NCBI GenBank assembly: GCA_029882235.1
Contig: JAOULB010000034.1
Span: 1 to 11,081 of the forward strand
Source: Gammaproteobacteria bacterium
GTDB taxonomy: Bacteria > Pseudomonadota > Gammaproteobacteria > UBA6429 > Thiohalophilaceae
Direction of reading: 5' to 3'
DNA length: 11,081 nt
The notes beneath the pieces are model-generated. The model was not told where the DNA came from. It searched no databases and was given only the letters and a program-made list of their open reading frames with translations. Position numbers and translations under genes: made by a program. Positions 1 to 5,215 of this stretch are shown piece by piece; the stretch's first letter is position 1; each line of letters begins with the position of its first letter.

Positions 1-384
1 CCCATCCACCGCTGGGCGAAGTTGTGCCAGTAAGTCCCCCTCGGAACTGAATTGCATGGAAATGGGTGGGTTGAGAATCGAAACGTGATAGTGCAGATGC
101 TTATATTCTTCAGTGGTCAGTGCTGGAAAGCGCGGATCCCGAAAGGCTGCGGCGTAAGCATTTTCGACCAGATCCTGAACCAGTGGCCGACTGGCGACGA
201 GTGTACCGATACAGCCTCTGAGTTGGTCATTTATCGTTAAAGTAACAAAGCAGGCACCTTGTTCAGTGAGTGTATTTTCATATTCATTCAGATTTACAGG
301 GAGTGGCGATGAATGTTCCAGTCCATATTTAACAGAAGCTGCTGCGAGCTTGAGCAGAATTTGTTTGTGTTTTGTTTCCAGCAT
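1..384 (-). CDS. AMMECR1-domain protein (AmmeMemoRadiSam system protein A), C-terminus cut by window edge
   Basis: Reading the minus strand from an ATG at 384 gives 128 codons with no stop, so the protein continues beyond the window. It carries the AMMECR1 signature LRGCIG at residues 55-60, followed by FRDPRFPAL at 81-89 and a YHVSILNPP stretch near 99-107, all typical of this domain. The biochemical function of AMMECR1 proteins is not established in bacteria. The human homologue is named for a contiguous-deletion syndrome that includes Alport syndrome. The start lies 6 nt after the stop of the MEMO-family gene on the same strand, so the two are probably cotranscribed, with the MEMO gene first. 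No strong ribosome binding site is visible, which would fit translational coupling to the upstream gene. Family members are usually about 180-200 residues, so roughly the last third is missing here. Family identity is secure; cellular role is not. Confidence 0.93.
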   Translation of the reverse strand, partial: MLETKHKQILLKLAAASVKYGLEHSSPLPVNLNEYENTLTEQGACFVTLTINDQLRGCIGTLVASRPLVQDLVENAYAAAFRDPRFPALTTEEYKHLHYHVSILNPPISMQFSSEGDLLAQLRPAVDG

Positions 385-390
385 GACTAC

Positions 391-1182
391 TTACTGGAAA
401 AGATAGGCGCCATAACCGACGACTTTGTCGTGAGTGCCGGCAGTGTCCCCTGAGTTACGCAGATCAATATTCGTCGCATGCAGGCCAAAGCGTTGGGCCA
501 GATAGAGTAAACCATTAAGCGGATCACGACCGCAGGCGTTTTCATAGTGAATGTTTTTGTAATCCAGAGATTCAATCGCTTGTGAGGTTTGCCTGTCCAG
601 CTGTTTAGCTGTTTCATAATCATGGTAATGGCTCAGATCAGAGCTAATCACGATCAAAGTTTCTGGTCCATTCCATAACAGTGACAGGGCGCGATCAACA
701 TCTTCTGGACTTACCTGCCCAACAAGTAAAGGTACAAGAGTAAATTCACCAAGAACCTGTTGTAAAAAGGGTAGATGAACCTCAAGACTATGCTCCAATG
801 CGTGAGCTTCATCATTACTACGTACAACTGTTAACTCATTTAGCCTGGGTATACTCTCCTGATCGACAGGTATTAATCCAAGTGGTGTAGAAAAATGTGT
901 CGCCGTGCTGGTCGCAATGCCACGGAGTGGAACCCGATGGGATGGGCCTAATAAGACAACTTTGCTTATCTTGCCCTGAACAGATTTCAGGTTGATATAG
1001 GCACTTGCCGCAACAGGACCCGAATAAATATAACCGGCATGTGGTGCAATAATAGCCTTTGGGGCTTTGCCTGATTGAGGTTTTGATTGAGATAAATAAG
1101 ACTGCACCATGTCACGAAGTTCATGCGCATCAGCAGGATAAAACGTGCCTGCTACGGCAGCCGGGCGTATTTGTTGTTTCAT
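391..1182 (-). CDS. MEMO-family protein (AmmeMemoRadiSam system protein B)
   Basis: This 263-residue protein has the length and motifs of the MEMO family, whose fold resembles the LigB-type class III extradiol dioxygenases. Visible landmarks are APHAGY at 46-51 (His48), GPSHR at 79-83 (His82), EHSLEVHLPF at 130-139, SSDLSHY at 180-186 and CGRDP at 217-221 (Cys217). His48, His82 and Cys217 correspond in position to the two histidines and cysteine of the human MEMO1 metal/active-site pocket, so a metal-binding site is likely retained. The bacterial substrate is unknown. The gene starts at an ATG with no clear ribosome binding site. It is followed 6 nt later by the AMMECR1-domain gene and is divergent from the radical SAM gene at 1347. 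This three-gene grouping recurs across many bacteria and archaea, which suggests a shared but undefined modification or maturation task. The family call is firm; any enzymatic activity is inference. Confidence 0.95.
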   Translation of the reverse strand: MKQQIRPAAVAGTFYPADAHELRDMVQSYLSQSKPQSGKAPKAIIAPHAGYIYSGPVAASAYINLKSVQGKISKVVLLGPSHRVPLRGIATSTATHFSTPLGLIPVDQESIPRLNELTVVRSNDEAHALEHSLEVHLPFLQQVLGEFTLVPLLVGQVSPEDVDRALSLLWNGPETLIVISSDLSHYHDYETAKQLDRQTSQAIESLDYKNIHYENACGRDPLNGLLYLAQRFGLHATNIDLRNSGDTAGTHDKVVGYGAYLFQ

Positions 1183-1291
1183 ATCTAAACAATAGGGGTT
1201 AGGGTCAATGTGTGCAAGCCAGTTAAATCATCCAAACCAAGAAAAATATATAACTAAAGTAGTCAACTAAATCAGTTAGGCGATTGCAGGA

Positions 1292-1320
1292 TTGAAATAC
1301 AACTATTATGCAACTATTAA
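1292..1320 (+). promoter_or_regulatory. Candidate sigma-70 promoter for the radical SAM gene
   Basis: TTGAAA at 1292-1297 (5 of 6 to TTGACA) is followed after 17 bp by TATTAA at 1315-1320 (4 of 6 to TATAAT). This predicts a start near 1327 and a leader of about 20 nt before the ATG at 1347. In such an AT-rich spacer a match of this quality can arise by chance. It is offered as the best candidate by eye. Confidence 0.35.
1300..1319. repeat. 11-bp-spaced direct repeat CAACTATTA in the divergent promoter region
   Basis: CAACTATTA occurs at 1300-1308 and again at 1311-1319, exactly 11 bp apart, so both copies lie on roughly the same face of the helix. The second copy overlaps the candidate -10 element of the radical SAM gene. 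It could be an operator for a dimeric regulator controlling one or both arms of the AmmeMemoRadiSam locus. No known regulator is recognised. Confidence 0.4.
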
Positions 1321-1346
1321 CTTAATATGTTAGTAGAGAAATTACT

Positions 1347-2447
1347 ATGAGCGATTTCCCCATAGATTCTGCCACAGCTACACCCGTGAAGTTCTGGCAT
1401 AAACTGGATGATGATCGTATTCAGTGCGATCTCTGCCCGCGTTATTGCAAGTTGCATGAGGGCCAGCGTGGACTTTGCTTTGTCCGGGGAAGATTGGGCG
1501 ACACAATGGTATTAACGACGTATGGCCGCTCCAGTGGTTTTTGTGTCGACCCGATTGAAAAAAAACCATTGAATCATTTTTTACCCGGTACCCCGGTATT
1601 TTCCTTTGGTACAGCAGGATGTAACCTGGCCTGTAAGTATTGTCAAAACTGGGATATTAGTAAGTCGCGCGAGTTTGATACTCTCGCCGATCAGGCTACT
1701 CCAGAAATGATTGCGCTGGCAGCAAAAAAACATGGATGCAAAAGTGTTGCCTATACCTATAACGATCCCGTTATTTTTCATGAGTATGCTATTGATGTGG
1801 CAAAGGCCTGTAAGGAATACAATATAAAATCAGTCGCTGTGACTGCAGGCTATGTTTGCCCTGAACCTCGAGCTGAGTTTTATCAATACATGGATGCAGC
1901 AAATGTAGACCTTAAGGCTTTTACTGAAAGCTTTTACCACAAACTAACCGGGGCGCACCTGCAAGACGTTTTAGATACACTTATATATTTAAAGCATGAA
2001 ACAAAGGTCTGGCTGGAGTTAACGACTTTATTGATTCCTGGAGAAAATGATTCAGACAAAGAACTTACTGAACTAAGCCAATGGGTTGCAGAAAATCTGG
2101 GGCCTGATGTGCCCCTGCATTTTTCCGCCTTTCATCCCGATTACAAAATGACTTCAACACCCGCTACTCCTGCATCAACATTAACCAGGGCAAGAGAAAT
2201 CGCGATCAATAATGGCTTGCGCTATGTCTATACCGGCAATATTCATGACAAATCAGGTGGTAGTACCTATTGCCATAATTGTGGTCAGATATTAATTGGT
2301 CGTGACTGGTATGTATTGTCAGATTGGAACCTGACCGATGATGGGCATTGCAACAAATGTGGTGCCCAATGTGCCGGAGTTTTCGAAAGCGCACCAGGAA
2401 CCTGGGGAGCAAAACGTCAACCGGTACGTCTTAGCTTATCAGCATAA
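1347..2447 (+). CDS. AmmeMemoRadiSam system radical SAM enzyme
   Basis: This 366-residue enzyme has the radical SAM cluster motif C-x3-C-x2-C at Cys92, Cys96 and Cys99 (CNLACKYC), which binds a [4Fe-4S] cluster and S-adenosylmethionine. An N-terminal cysteine set (CDLCPRYC at 27-34 plus Cys44) and a C-terminal pair of C-x2-C motifs (309/312 and 335/338) could hold further metal centres, either a zinc ribbon or auxiliary clusters. The overall arrangement resembles the pyruvate formate-lyase activase branch, but the partner genes identify it as the radical SAM member of the AMMECR1/MEMO set. Its substrate is unknown. It is transcribed divergently from the MEMO and AMMECR1 genes. The ATG at 1347 is preceded by a weak purine stretch (TAGAGAAA). 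A hairpin terminator begins directly after the TAA stop. An alternative reading as a glycyl-radical activase is less likely, because no glycyl-radical enzyme is nearby. Confidence 0.95.
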   Translation: MSDFPIDSATATPVKFWHKLDDDRIQCDLCPRYCKLHEGQRGLCFVRGRLGDTMVLTTYGRSSGFCVDPIEKKPLNHFLPGTPVFSFGTAGCNLACKYCQNWDISKSREFDTLADQATPEMIALAAKKHGCKSVAYTYNDPVIFHEYAIDVAKACKEYNIKSVAVTAGYVCPEPRAEFYQYMDAANVDLKAFTESFYHKLTGAHLQDVLDTLIYLKHETKVWLELTTLLIPGENDSDKELTELSQWVAENLGPDVPLHFSAFHPDYKMTSTPATPASTLTRAREIAINNGLRYVYTGNIHDKSGGSTYCHNCGQILIGRDWYVLSDWNLTDDGHCNKCGAQCAGVFESAPGTWGAKRQPVRLSLSA

Positions 2448-2473
2448 AAAACGGGCTCCTGAGAGCCCGTTTT
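2448..2473. terminator. Bidirectional rho-independent terminator
   Basis: An 11-bp perfect stem (AAAACGGGCTC-type arm at 2448-2458 against 2463-2473) encloses the four-base loop CTGA. Both flanks are A/T-rich, with an uninterrupted T tract on the minus-strand reading. It lies between the convergent radical SAM gene (stop at 2447) and the small membrane protein gene (stop at 2500), and can serve both. Confidence 0.88.
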
Positions 2474-2499
2474 ATCTGTTTTTAGATAACCAGAAAGAC

Positions 2500-2763
2500 T
2501 TAGTCTTCTTTGTGGCCTCTAAAAACAATTAAGAACATCAGCAGGGCAATCAGACCGGCAATGCCTTCTTTCGAGAATTGACCAACAATCACGCCCAGAT
2601 TGTTCACCACACCTGTGGTGCCTGGGAATAATACATCGATCGTTACGAAGGCAAGAATTAACGCCAGACCCAGTTCCGTACCTGTACGAAGCCAGTCAGT
2701 CGTTGCAGTCATCGTGTCTCTGATGATGTCTTTTTTAGCTTTCGCTTTAGATTTTGAAGCCAT
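2500..2763 (-). CDS. Small two-helix membrane protein with LFPGTT motif (second gene of pair)
   Basis: I do not recognise this 87-residue protein as a named family. It has a strongly basic N-terminus (MASKSKAKAKK), a polar segment, a hydrophobic helix at about 31-46 ending in DVLFPGTT (Asp43, motif 45-50), a connecting stretch of about 15 residues, a second hydrophobic helix at about 66-81, and a charged tail (RGHKED). It is about half identical over its core to the 73-residue protein encoded 47 nt upstream on the same strand, so the two arose by duplication and are probably cotranscribed. The start is well supported by AGGAGA about 7 nt before the ATG. The two-helix layout fits an inner-membrane hairpin that could oligomerise, but no function can be assigned. 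It ends at the bidirectional terminator. Confidence 0.85.
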   Translation of the reverse strand: MASKSKAKAKKDIIRDTMTATTDWLRTGTELGLALILAFVTIDVLFPGTTGVVNNLGVIVGQFSKEGIAGLIALLMFLIVFRGHKED

Positions 2764-2810
2764 TACATTTTCTCCTGTTCAGTATTTCAGTGTGAATTGG
2801 AAGGATGTTC

Positions 2811-3032
2811 CTAATCACGTGAAAAAATTGTGATAAAGACAATGAGTGAAATCAGTCCTACCAGACCATGACCAACAAAGCTTTTAACTAATGTCGCAAC
2901 ATTAGCAACGATATTGGTGGTTCCGGGGAACAGCATATCAACAACTAGAAAGGCTGCAGCCAGAGTCAGACCCAGGCCCATGATTCCATGTAGAGAATCT
3001 GTAATTTTTTCTAATGCACTATTCATTTTCAT
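2811..3032 (-). CDS. Small two-helix membrane protein with LFPGTT motif (first gene of pair)
   Basis: The 73-residue protein begins at the ATG at 3032, chosen because AGGT lies 7 nt upstream; an in-frame ATG at 3077 would add 15 residues without such a site. It has a hydrophobic helix at about 17-35 that runs into DMLFPGTT (Asp32, motif 34-39), a 13-residue linker and a second helix at about 53-70, ending in SRD. The core matches the neighbouring 87-residue protein at roughly half of positions, including the Asp, the LFPGTT turn and the Gly-rich start of helix 2. It lacks the basic N-terminal tail of the partner, so the two may play unequal roles in one membrane complex. No function is recognised. 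A two-helix phage holin or a proteolipid-like subunit would look superficially similar, but no phage or ATPase gene is nearby. Confidence 0.83.
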   Translation of the reverse strand: MKMNSALEKITDSLHGIMGLGLTLAAAFLVVDMLFPGTTNIVANVATLVKSFVGHGLVGLISLIVFITIFSRD

Positions 3033-3148
3033 AGTGATAACCTCACTTACTATTTGACTAATTTCATAGTAGACCAAGATATTAGCGACGGAATGGGCAA
3101 AGGCATTAATTTAATTAGAAAAATTTCTAAAGTAATGGGTATATAAAA

Positions 3149-3154
3149 ATTATA
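3149..3154 (-). promoter_or_regulatory. Candidate -10 element for the small membrane protein pair
   Basis: The minus strand reads a perfect TATAAT here, predicting a start near 3142 and a leader of about 110 nt to the ATG at 3032. No good -35 hexamer is seen 16-18 bp upstream. An imperfect inverted repeat with GGTAT at 3138-3142 and ATACC at 3156-3160 brackets it and could be an operator. Confidence is low because the region is AT-rich. Confidence 0.25.
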
Positions 3155-3225
3155 AATACCTTGTAAAAAATAGTTTTTTAATACTTTATGAATTTTTTGT
3201 GTCTTTGGTTTAGTAACTGTTATTT

Positions 3226-3241
3226 TGTGATCAAGTGCACA
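3226..3241. promoter_or_regulatory. CRP/Vfr-like operator
   Basis: TGTGATCAAGTGCACA matches the CRP-family consensus TGTGA-N6-TCACA at 9 of 10 conserved positions. Its centre lies about 91 bp upstream of the start predicted from the minus-strand TATAAT at 3149-3154, a spacing compatible with class I activation of the small membrane protein genes. Assignment to CRP or Vfr is inference from the consensus only. Confidence 0.4.
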
Positions 3242-3509
3242 TTATTATAATGGTTATCCGATGCTTCCGATTTTAAAATTAATAACAACTTCCAACTGAG
3301 AGGTTCTTATGTATTTCTGATTTGGAATATTCGGTTTTTGTAAGAGCCATTCTTCAGGCATTTTATCTACTGGTTTGTTTATTATTCTTTCAATTAACGT
3401 CGGTGATTTTTACACATGACTTATGAAAAAAATTAGACTGACTAATCAATGACTTACAACAGGCTATGCAGGAATAAGGTTTGATACTTTATTAATATTG
3501 TCAGGATAT

Positions 3510-3532
3510 TTTACACAATAATATTGTAGAAA
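3510..3532. promoter_or_regulatory. Candidate upstream activator site for PEP-CTERM gene 1
   Basis: The inverted repeat TTTACACAAT / ATTGTAGAAA, with a 3-bp centre, matches at 8 of 10 paired positions. It begins 60 bp before the GG of the sigma-54 promoter. The same TTTACACAA block sits 59 bp before the sigma-54 promoter of the second copy. Sigma-54 promoters need an enhancer-binding protein. PEP-CTERM regulons are commonly tied to the PrsK/PrsR pair, so PrsR is the natural candidate, but this is inference. Confidence 0.5.
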
Positions 3533-3568
3533 TGATATAAGCTATTGATATTTAATGGAATATTATAA

Positions 3569-3584
3569 TGGCACGAAACATGCT
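3569..3584 (+). promoter_or_regulatory. Sigma-54 (-24/-12) promoter of PEP-CTERM gene 1
   Basis: TGGCACGAAACATGCT fits the RpoN consensus TGGCACG-N4-TTGCW with one mismatch in the -12 box. GG (3570-3571) and GC (3582-3583) are separated by the canonical 10 bp. The predicted start is near 3595, giving an untranslated leader of about 83 nt that contains three 15-nt repeats. An equivalent element precedes the paralogue, which strongly supports the call. Confidence 0.85.
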
Positions 3585-3596
3585 AGCTATATAAAG

Positions 3597-3641
3597 GTGA
3601 ATGGAATCACAGCAAATGGAATAACCGAGAATGGATTAACA
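3597..3641 (+). repeat. Three tandem imperfect 15-bp repeats in the leader of PEP-CTERM gene 1
   Basis: Units at 3597-3611, 3612-3626 and 3627-3641 share the core AATGGAWTMAC (for example GCAAATGGAATAACC). They start just after the predicted sigma-54 transcription start, so they lie in the 5' untranslated leader. The second PEP-CTERM gene has no counterpart. They could be protein-binding iterons or an RNA-level element, or a recent slippage expansion. No known element is recognised. Confidence 0.7.
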
Positions 3642-3677
3642 GTTGAATTTTTCAACATAAAAAATGAGGAAACAATA

Positions 3678-4193
3678 ATGAAAAAAACAGTACTTAAGCT
3701 ACTTGCGGCATGTAGCATCGCCTTTTCGCTATCATTCAATGCACATGCACTTTCTAATCTAGGTGAACCAGTACCTGAAGACCTGATTATTACCTTTGGT
3801 GATTATGAATGGGTCTGGGCCTCTCCCTGTTCAGGTGGTTGTAGCACAATTACTCTTTATGATGACTGGGTCTATGCCAGCACTATCCCAGAACTCTCAT
3901 TGGGCGATACATTAATTGCAGGTGCTGCTTTTGATCACGAGTTATGGCCAGATATGCTTTCTTCTTTCGTAAGAGAAGATGGCTCAGCTGTATGTGCGTC
4001 AGCCTATTTTGATAACACATGGAATCACTGTGATGTTATCAATCTTGAACAAGGTCTTGTTGCTGATAGAACAAACGGCAGCTACTGGGAAACATTCCTG
4101 GTACGTAGCGCCAATGTTCCTGAGCCAGCACCGCTTGCCCTGATGGCATTTGGTTTGCTCGGTCTTTTACTTACTCGCAAAAAAGCTAGCTAA
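3678..4193 (+). CDS. PEP-CTERM sorting-signal exported protein, copy 1
   Basis: The start at 3678 is chosen because AGGA lies about 8 nt upstream and the protein then begins with a Sec signal peptide: Lys-rich N-terminus, hydrophobic core, and likely signal peptidase I cleavage after AHA at residue 24. The 171-residue product has an acidic, aromatic-rich mature domain with FGDYEWVWASPC and four cysteines (51, 55, 106, 118) that may form disulfides. It ends in the PEP-CTERM sorting tail: VPEP at 147-150, a hydrophobic helix, then TRKKAS. Such proteins are processed by an exosortase of the XrtA/EpsH type, usually encoded with exopolysaccharide genes, and act outside the cytoplasmic membrane. 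The mature domain is not one I can name. The sigma-54 promoter, activator-like site and following terminator make it a self-contained transcription unit. The tandem paralogue follows at 4546. Confidence 0.92.
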   Translation: MKKTVLKLLAACSIAFSLSFNAHALSNLGEPVPEDLIITFGDYEWVWASPCSGGCSTITLYDDWVYASTIPELSLGDTLIAGAAFDHELWPDMLSSFVREDGSAVCASAYFDNTWNHCDVINLEQGLVADRTNGSYWETFLVRSANVPEPAPLALMAFGLLGLLLTRKKAS

Positions 4194-4218
4194 GTAGTTA
4201 AGAACCACAAGCTCAATC

Positions 4219-4247
4219 AAAACCCCAGATTCTTACTGGGGTTTTTT
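4219..4247 (+). terminator. Rho-independent terminator after PEP-CTERM gene 1
   Basis: A perfect 10-bp stem (AAAACCCCAG at 4219-4228 against CTGGGGTTTT at 4236-4245) with a 7-nt loop is followed by a continuing T run. It separates the two PEP-CTERM genes transcriptionally. Confidence 0.9.
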
Positions 4248-4400
4248 ATTTTATGTCACAGAAAATTCTGCTTGGGCTGTCTAAATTAGATATGAACATT
4301 TTTTGTTTAATCATCCATAAAAGCTATCAATAACTGATATTTGGTGATTTTGTTAAAGACTAAGCTTATCAATATTATTTTATTAAGTTGTAAGGAATAG

Positions 4401-4415
4401 TTTACACAAAATAAT
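4401..4415. promoter_or_regulatory. Candidate upstream activator site for PEP-CTERM gene 2
   Basis: TTTACACAAAATAAT corresponds to the TTTACACAATAAT block upstream of copy 1 with a small insertion. It lies 59 bp before the GG of the second sigma-54 promoter. Two TTGTAA words downstream (about 4425-4440) could provide partner half-sites. The rest of the 352-bp gap between the PEP-CTERM genes holds only the terminator of gene 1 and this control region; no gene is seen. Confidence 0.5.
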
Positions 4416-4458
4416 AAAGGGAAATTGTAAGTGATTGTAATTGAAGGAAAATATAGTT

Positions 4459-4474
4459 TGGCACGGAAACTGCA
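4459..4474 (+). promoter_or_regulatory. Sigma-54 (-24/-12) promoter of PEP-CTERM gene 2
   Basis: TGGCACGGAAACTGCA matches the RpoN consensus with one mismatch, and has GG (4460-4461) and GC (4472-4473) exactly 10 bp apart. The predicted start near 4485 gives a leader of about 61 nt. The -24 half TGGCACG is identical to that of copy 1. Confidence 0.87.
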
Positions 4475-4545
4475 AGTATGAATGAAAGTTAGTAAAAATT
4501 TCGAACTTTTGTAAAATAATTTTCACTCAAACAGGGGACTATGTA

Positions 4546-5058
4546 ATGAAAATGTCTTTCGTAAAATTAATTGCAGCAGTTGGTATCGCTCTGTCGTTAT
4601 CATTCAATGCTAATGCACTTTCTAATCTGGGCGAACCAGTACCTGACGATCTGATTATCACTTTTGGTGATTATGAATGGGTATGGGCTTCACCATGTTC
4701 TGGTGGTTGTAGCACACTTAACCTGTATGATGACTGGGTTTGGGCCGGCGATGTTGCTGAACTCAATCTTGGTGCCTCTCTTTTACAGGGTGCTGCTTTC
4801 GATCACGCACTGTGGCCTGATATGGAATCATTCATCCGTGCCGATGGTTCAGCAATCTGTGCGTCAGCTTACTTTGATCCACGTTATGACCACTGTGATA
4901 TCGGCGATATGCGCGCTGGATACATTGCTGATCGTAACAATGCTAACAACTGGGAAGCATTCCTGGTTCGTGCCGCCAATGTACCTGAGCCAGCTCCACT
5001 TGCGCTGATGGCTTTTGGTCTGCTTGGTCTGTTACTCACACGCAAAAAAGCTGCTTAA
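4546..5058 (+). CDS. PEP-CTERM sorting-signal exported protein, copy 2
   Basis: This 170-residue protein is a tandem paralogue of the one at 3678. By hand alignment the regions after the signal peptide are about 74% identical, with one single-residue gap. The signal peptide ends with ANA at residue 24. The mature domain keeps the block GDYEWVWASPCSGGCST and all four cysteines (51, 55, 105, 117), and the tail is VPEP at 146-149, hydrophobic helix, then TRKKAA. The most divergent stretches are residues 68-80 and 118-136, while the N-terminal block and sorting tail are nearly invariant. The start is supported by AGGGGA about 8 nt upstream. It has its own sigma-54 promoter and terminator. Expected fate is Sec export, membrane anchoring by the tail and release or attachment by an exosortase encoded elsewhere. 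Its specific role is unknown; a part in extracellular matrix or biofilm is an inference from the class. Confidence 0.93.
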   Translation: MKMSFVKLIAAVGIALSLSFNANALSNLGEPVPDDLIITFGDYEWVWASPCSGGCSTLNLYDDWVWAGDVAELNLGASLLQGAAFDHALWPDMESFIRADGSAICASAYFDPRYDHCDIGDMRAGYIADRNNANNWEAFLVRAANVPEPAPLALMAFGLLGLLLTRKKAA

Positions 5059-5086
5059 GTTAAACTTACTTAATTAGTTTGACTGT

Positions 5087-5117
5087 AAAAGCCCCGGTTT
5101 AGCCGGGGCTTTTTTTA
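5087..5117 (+). terminator. Rho-independent terminator after PEP-CTERM gene 2
   Basis: An 11-bp GC-rich stem (AAAAGCCCCGG at 5087-5097 against CCGGGGCTTTT at 5103-5113) with a 5-nt loop runs into a T tract to 5117. It closes the PEP-CTERM block before mogA. Confidence 0.92.
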
Positions 5118-5215
5118 TGCAAGATATTTTTATATTAAGACTCGATACTTGAGTGAACATTTTTTACACGAATCCGATAAAATCTCCTGCTTACAGTTTT
5201 TGAGAATTGACAAAT

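Larger units (their letters stand above)
3033..3509. other. Gene-poor AT-rich stretch between small-protein pair and PEP-CTERM genes
   Basis: No convincing gene was found here. The stretch holds a candidate minus-strand promoter (3149-3154) feeding the small membrane protein pair, a CRP/Vfr-like palindrome (3226-3241), a plus-strand TATAAT (3246-3251), a well-spaced ribosome binding site before an ATG at 3309 whose fourth codon is TGA, and an additional TTTACAC at 3409-3415. Base composition is very AT-rich, so short promoter-like matches are expected by chance. Confidence 0.6.

Noticed and set aside
2500..3032. Small hydrophobic proteins as a phage holin pair or ATP synthase c-type subunits
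   Set aside because: There is no lysis, phage or ATPase gene nearby, the charged residue is at the end of helix 1 rather than mid-helix 2, and the two proteins are paralogues ending at a normal chromosomal terminator.
3555..3677. In-frame N-terminal extension of PEP-CTERM protein 1 with an NGIT-type repeat peptide
   Set aside because: The ATG at 3555 lies upstream of the predicted sigma-54 transcription start (about 3595), and the true start at 3678 has a ribosome binding site and begins a normal signal peptide. The peptide repeat only reflects 15-bp DNA repeats whose length is a multiple of three.
3678..3713. Lipobox-like LAAC at residues 9-12 of PEP-CTERM protein 1
   Set aside because: The cysteine would follow an unusually short signal segment, the hydrophobic core continues beyond it, and the paralogue has valine there. 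Signal peptidase I cleavage after AHA is more likely.
4664..5008. Long overlapping plus-strand frame inside PEP-CTERM gene 2
   Set aside because: It is a shifted frame of a gene with strong family, signal-peptide and sorting-tail evidence, and it has no ribosome binding site or recognisable motif.
5163..5169. TTTACAC upstream of mogA as another PEP-CTERM-type activator site
   Set aside because: No TGGCAC-type sigma-54 promoter follows at about 60 bp, and the word is short enough to occur by chance in AT-rich DNA.
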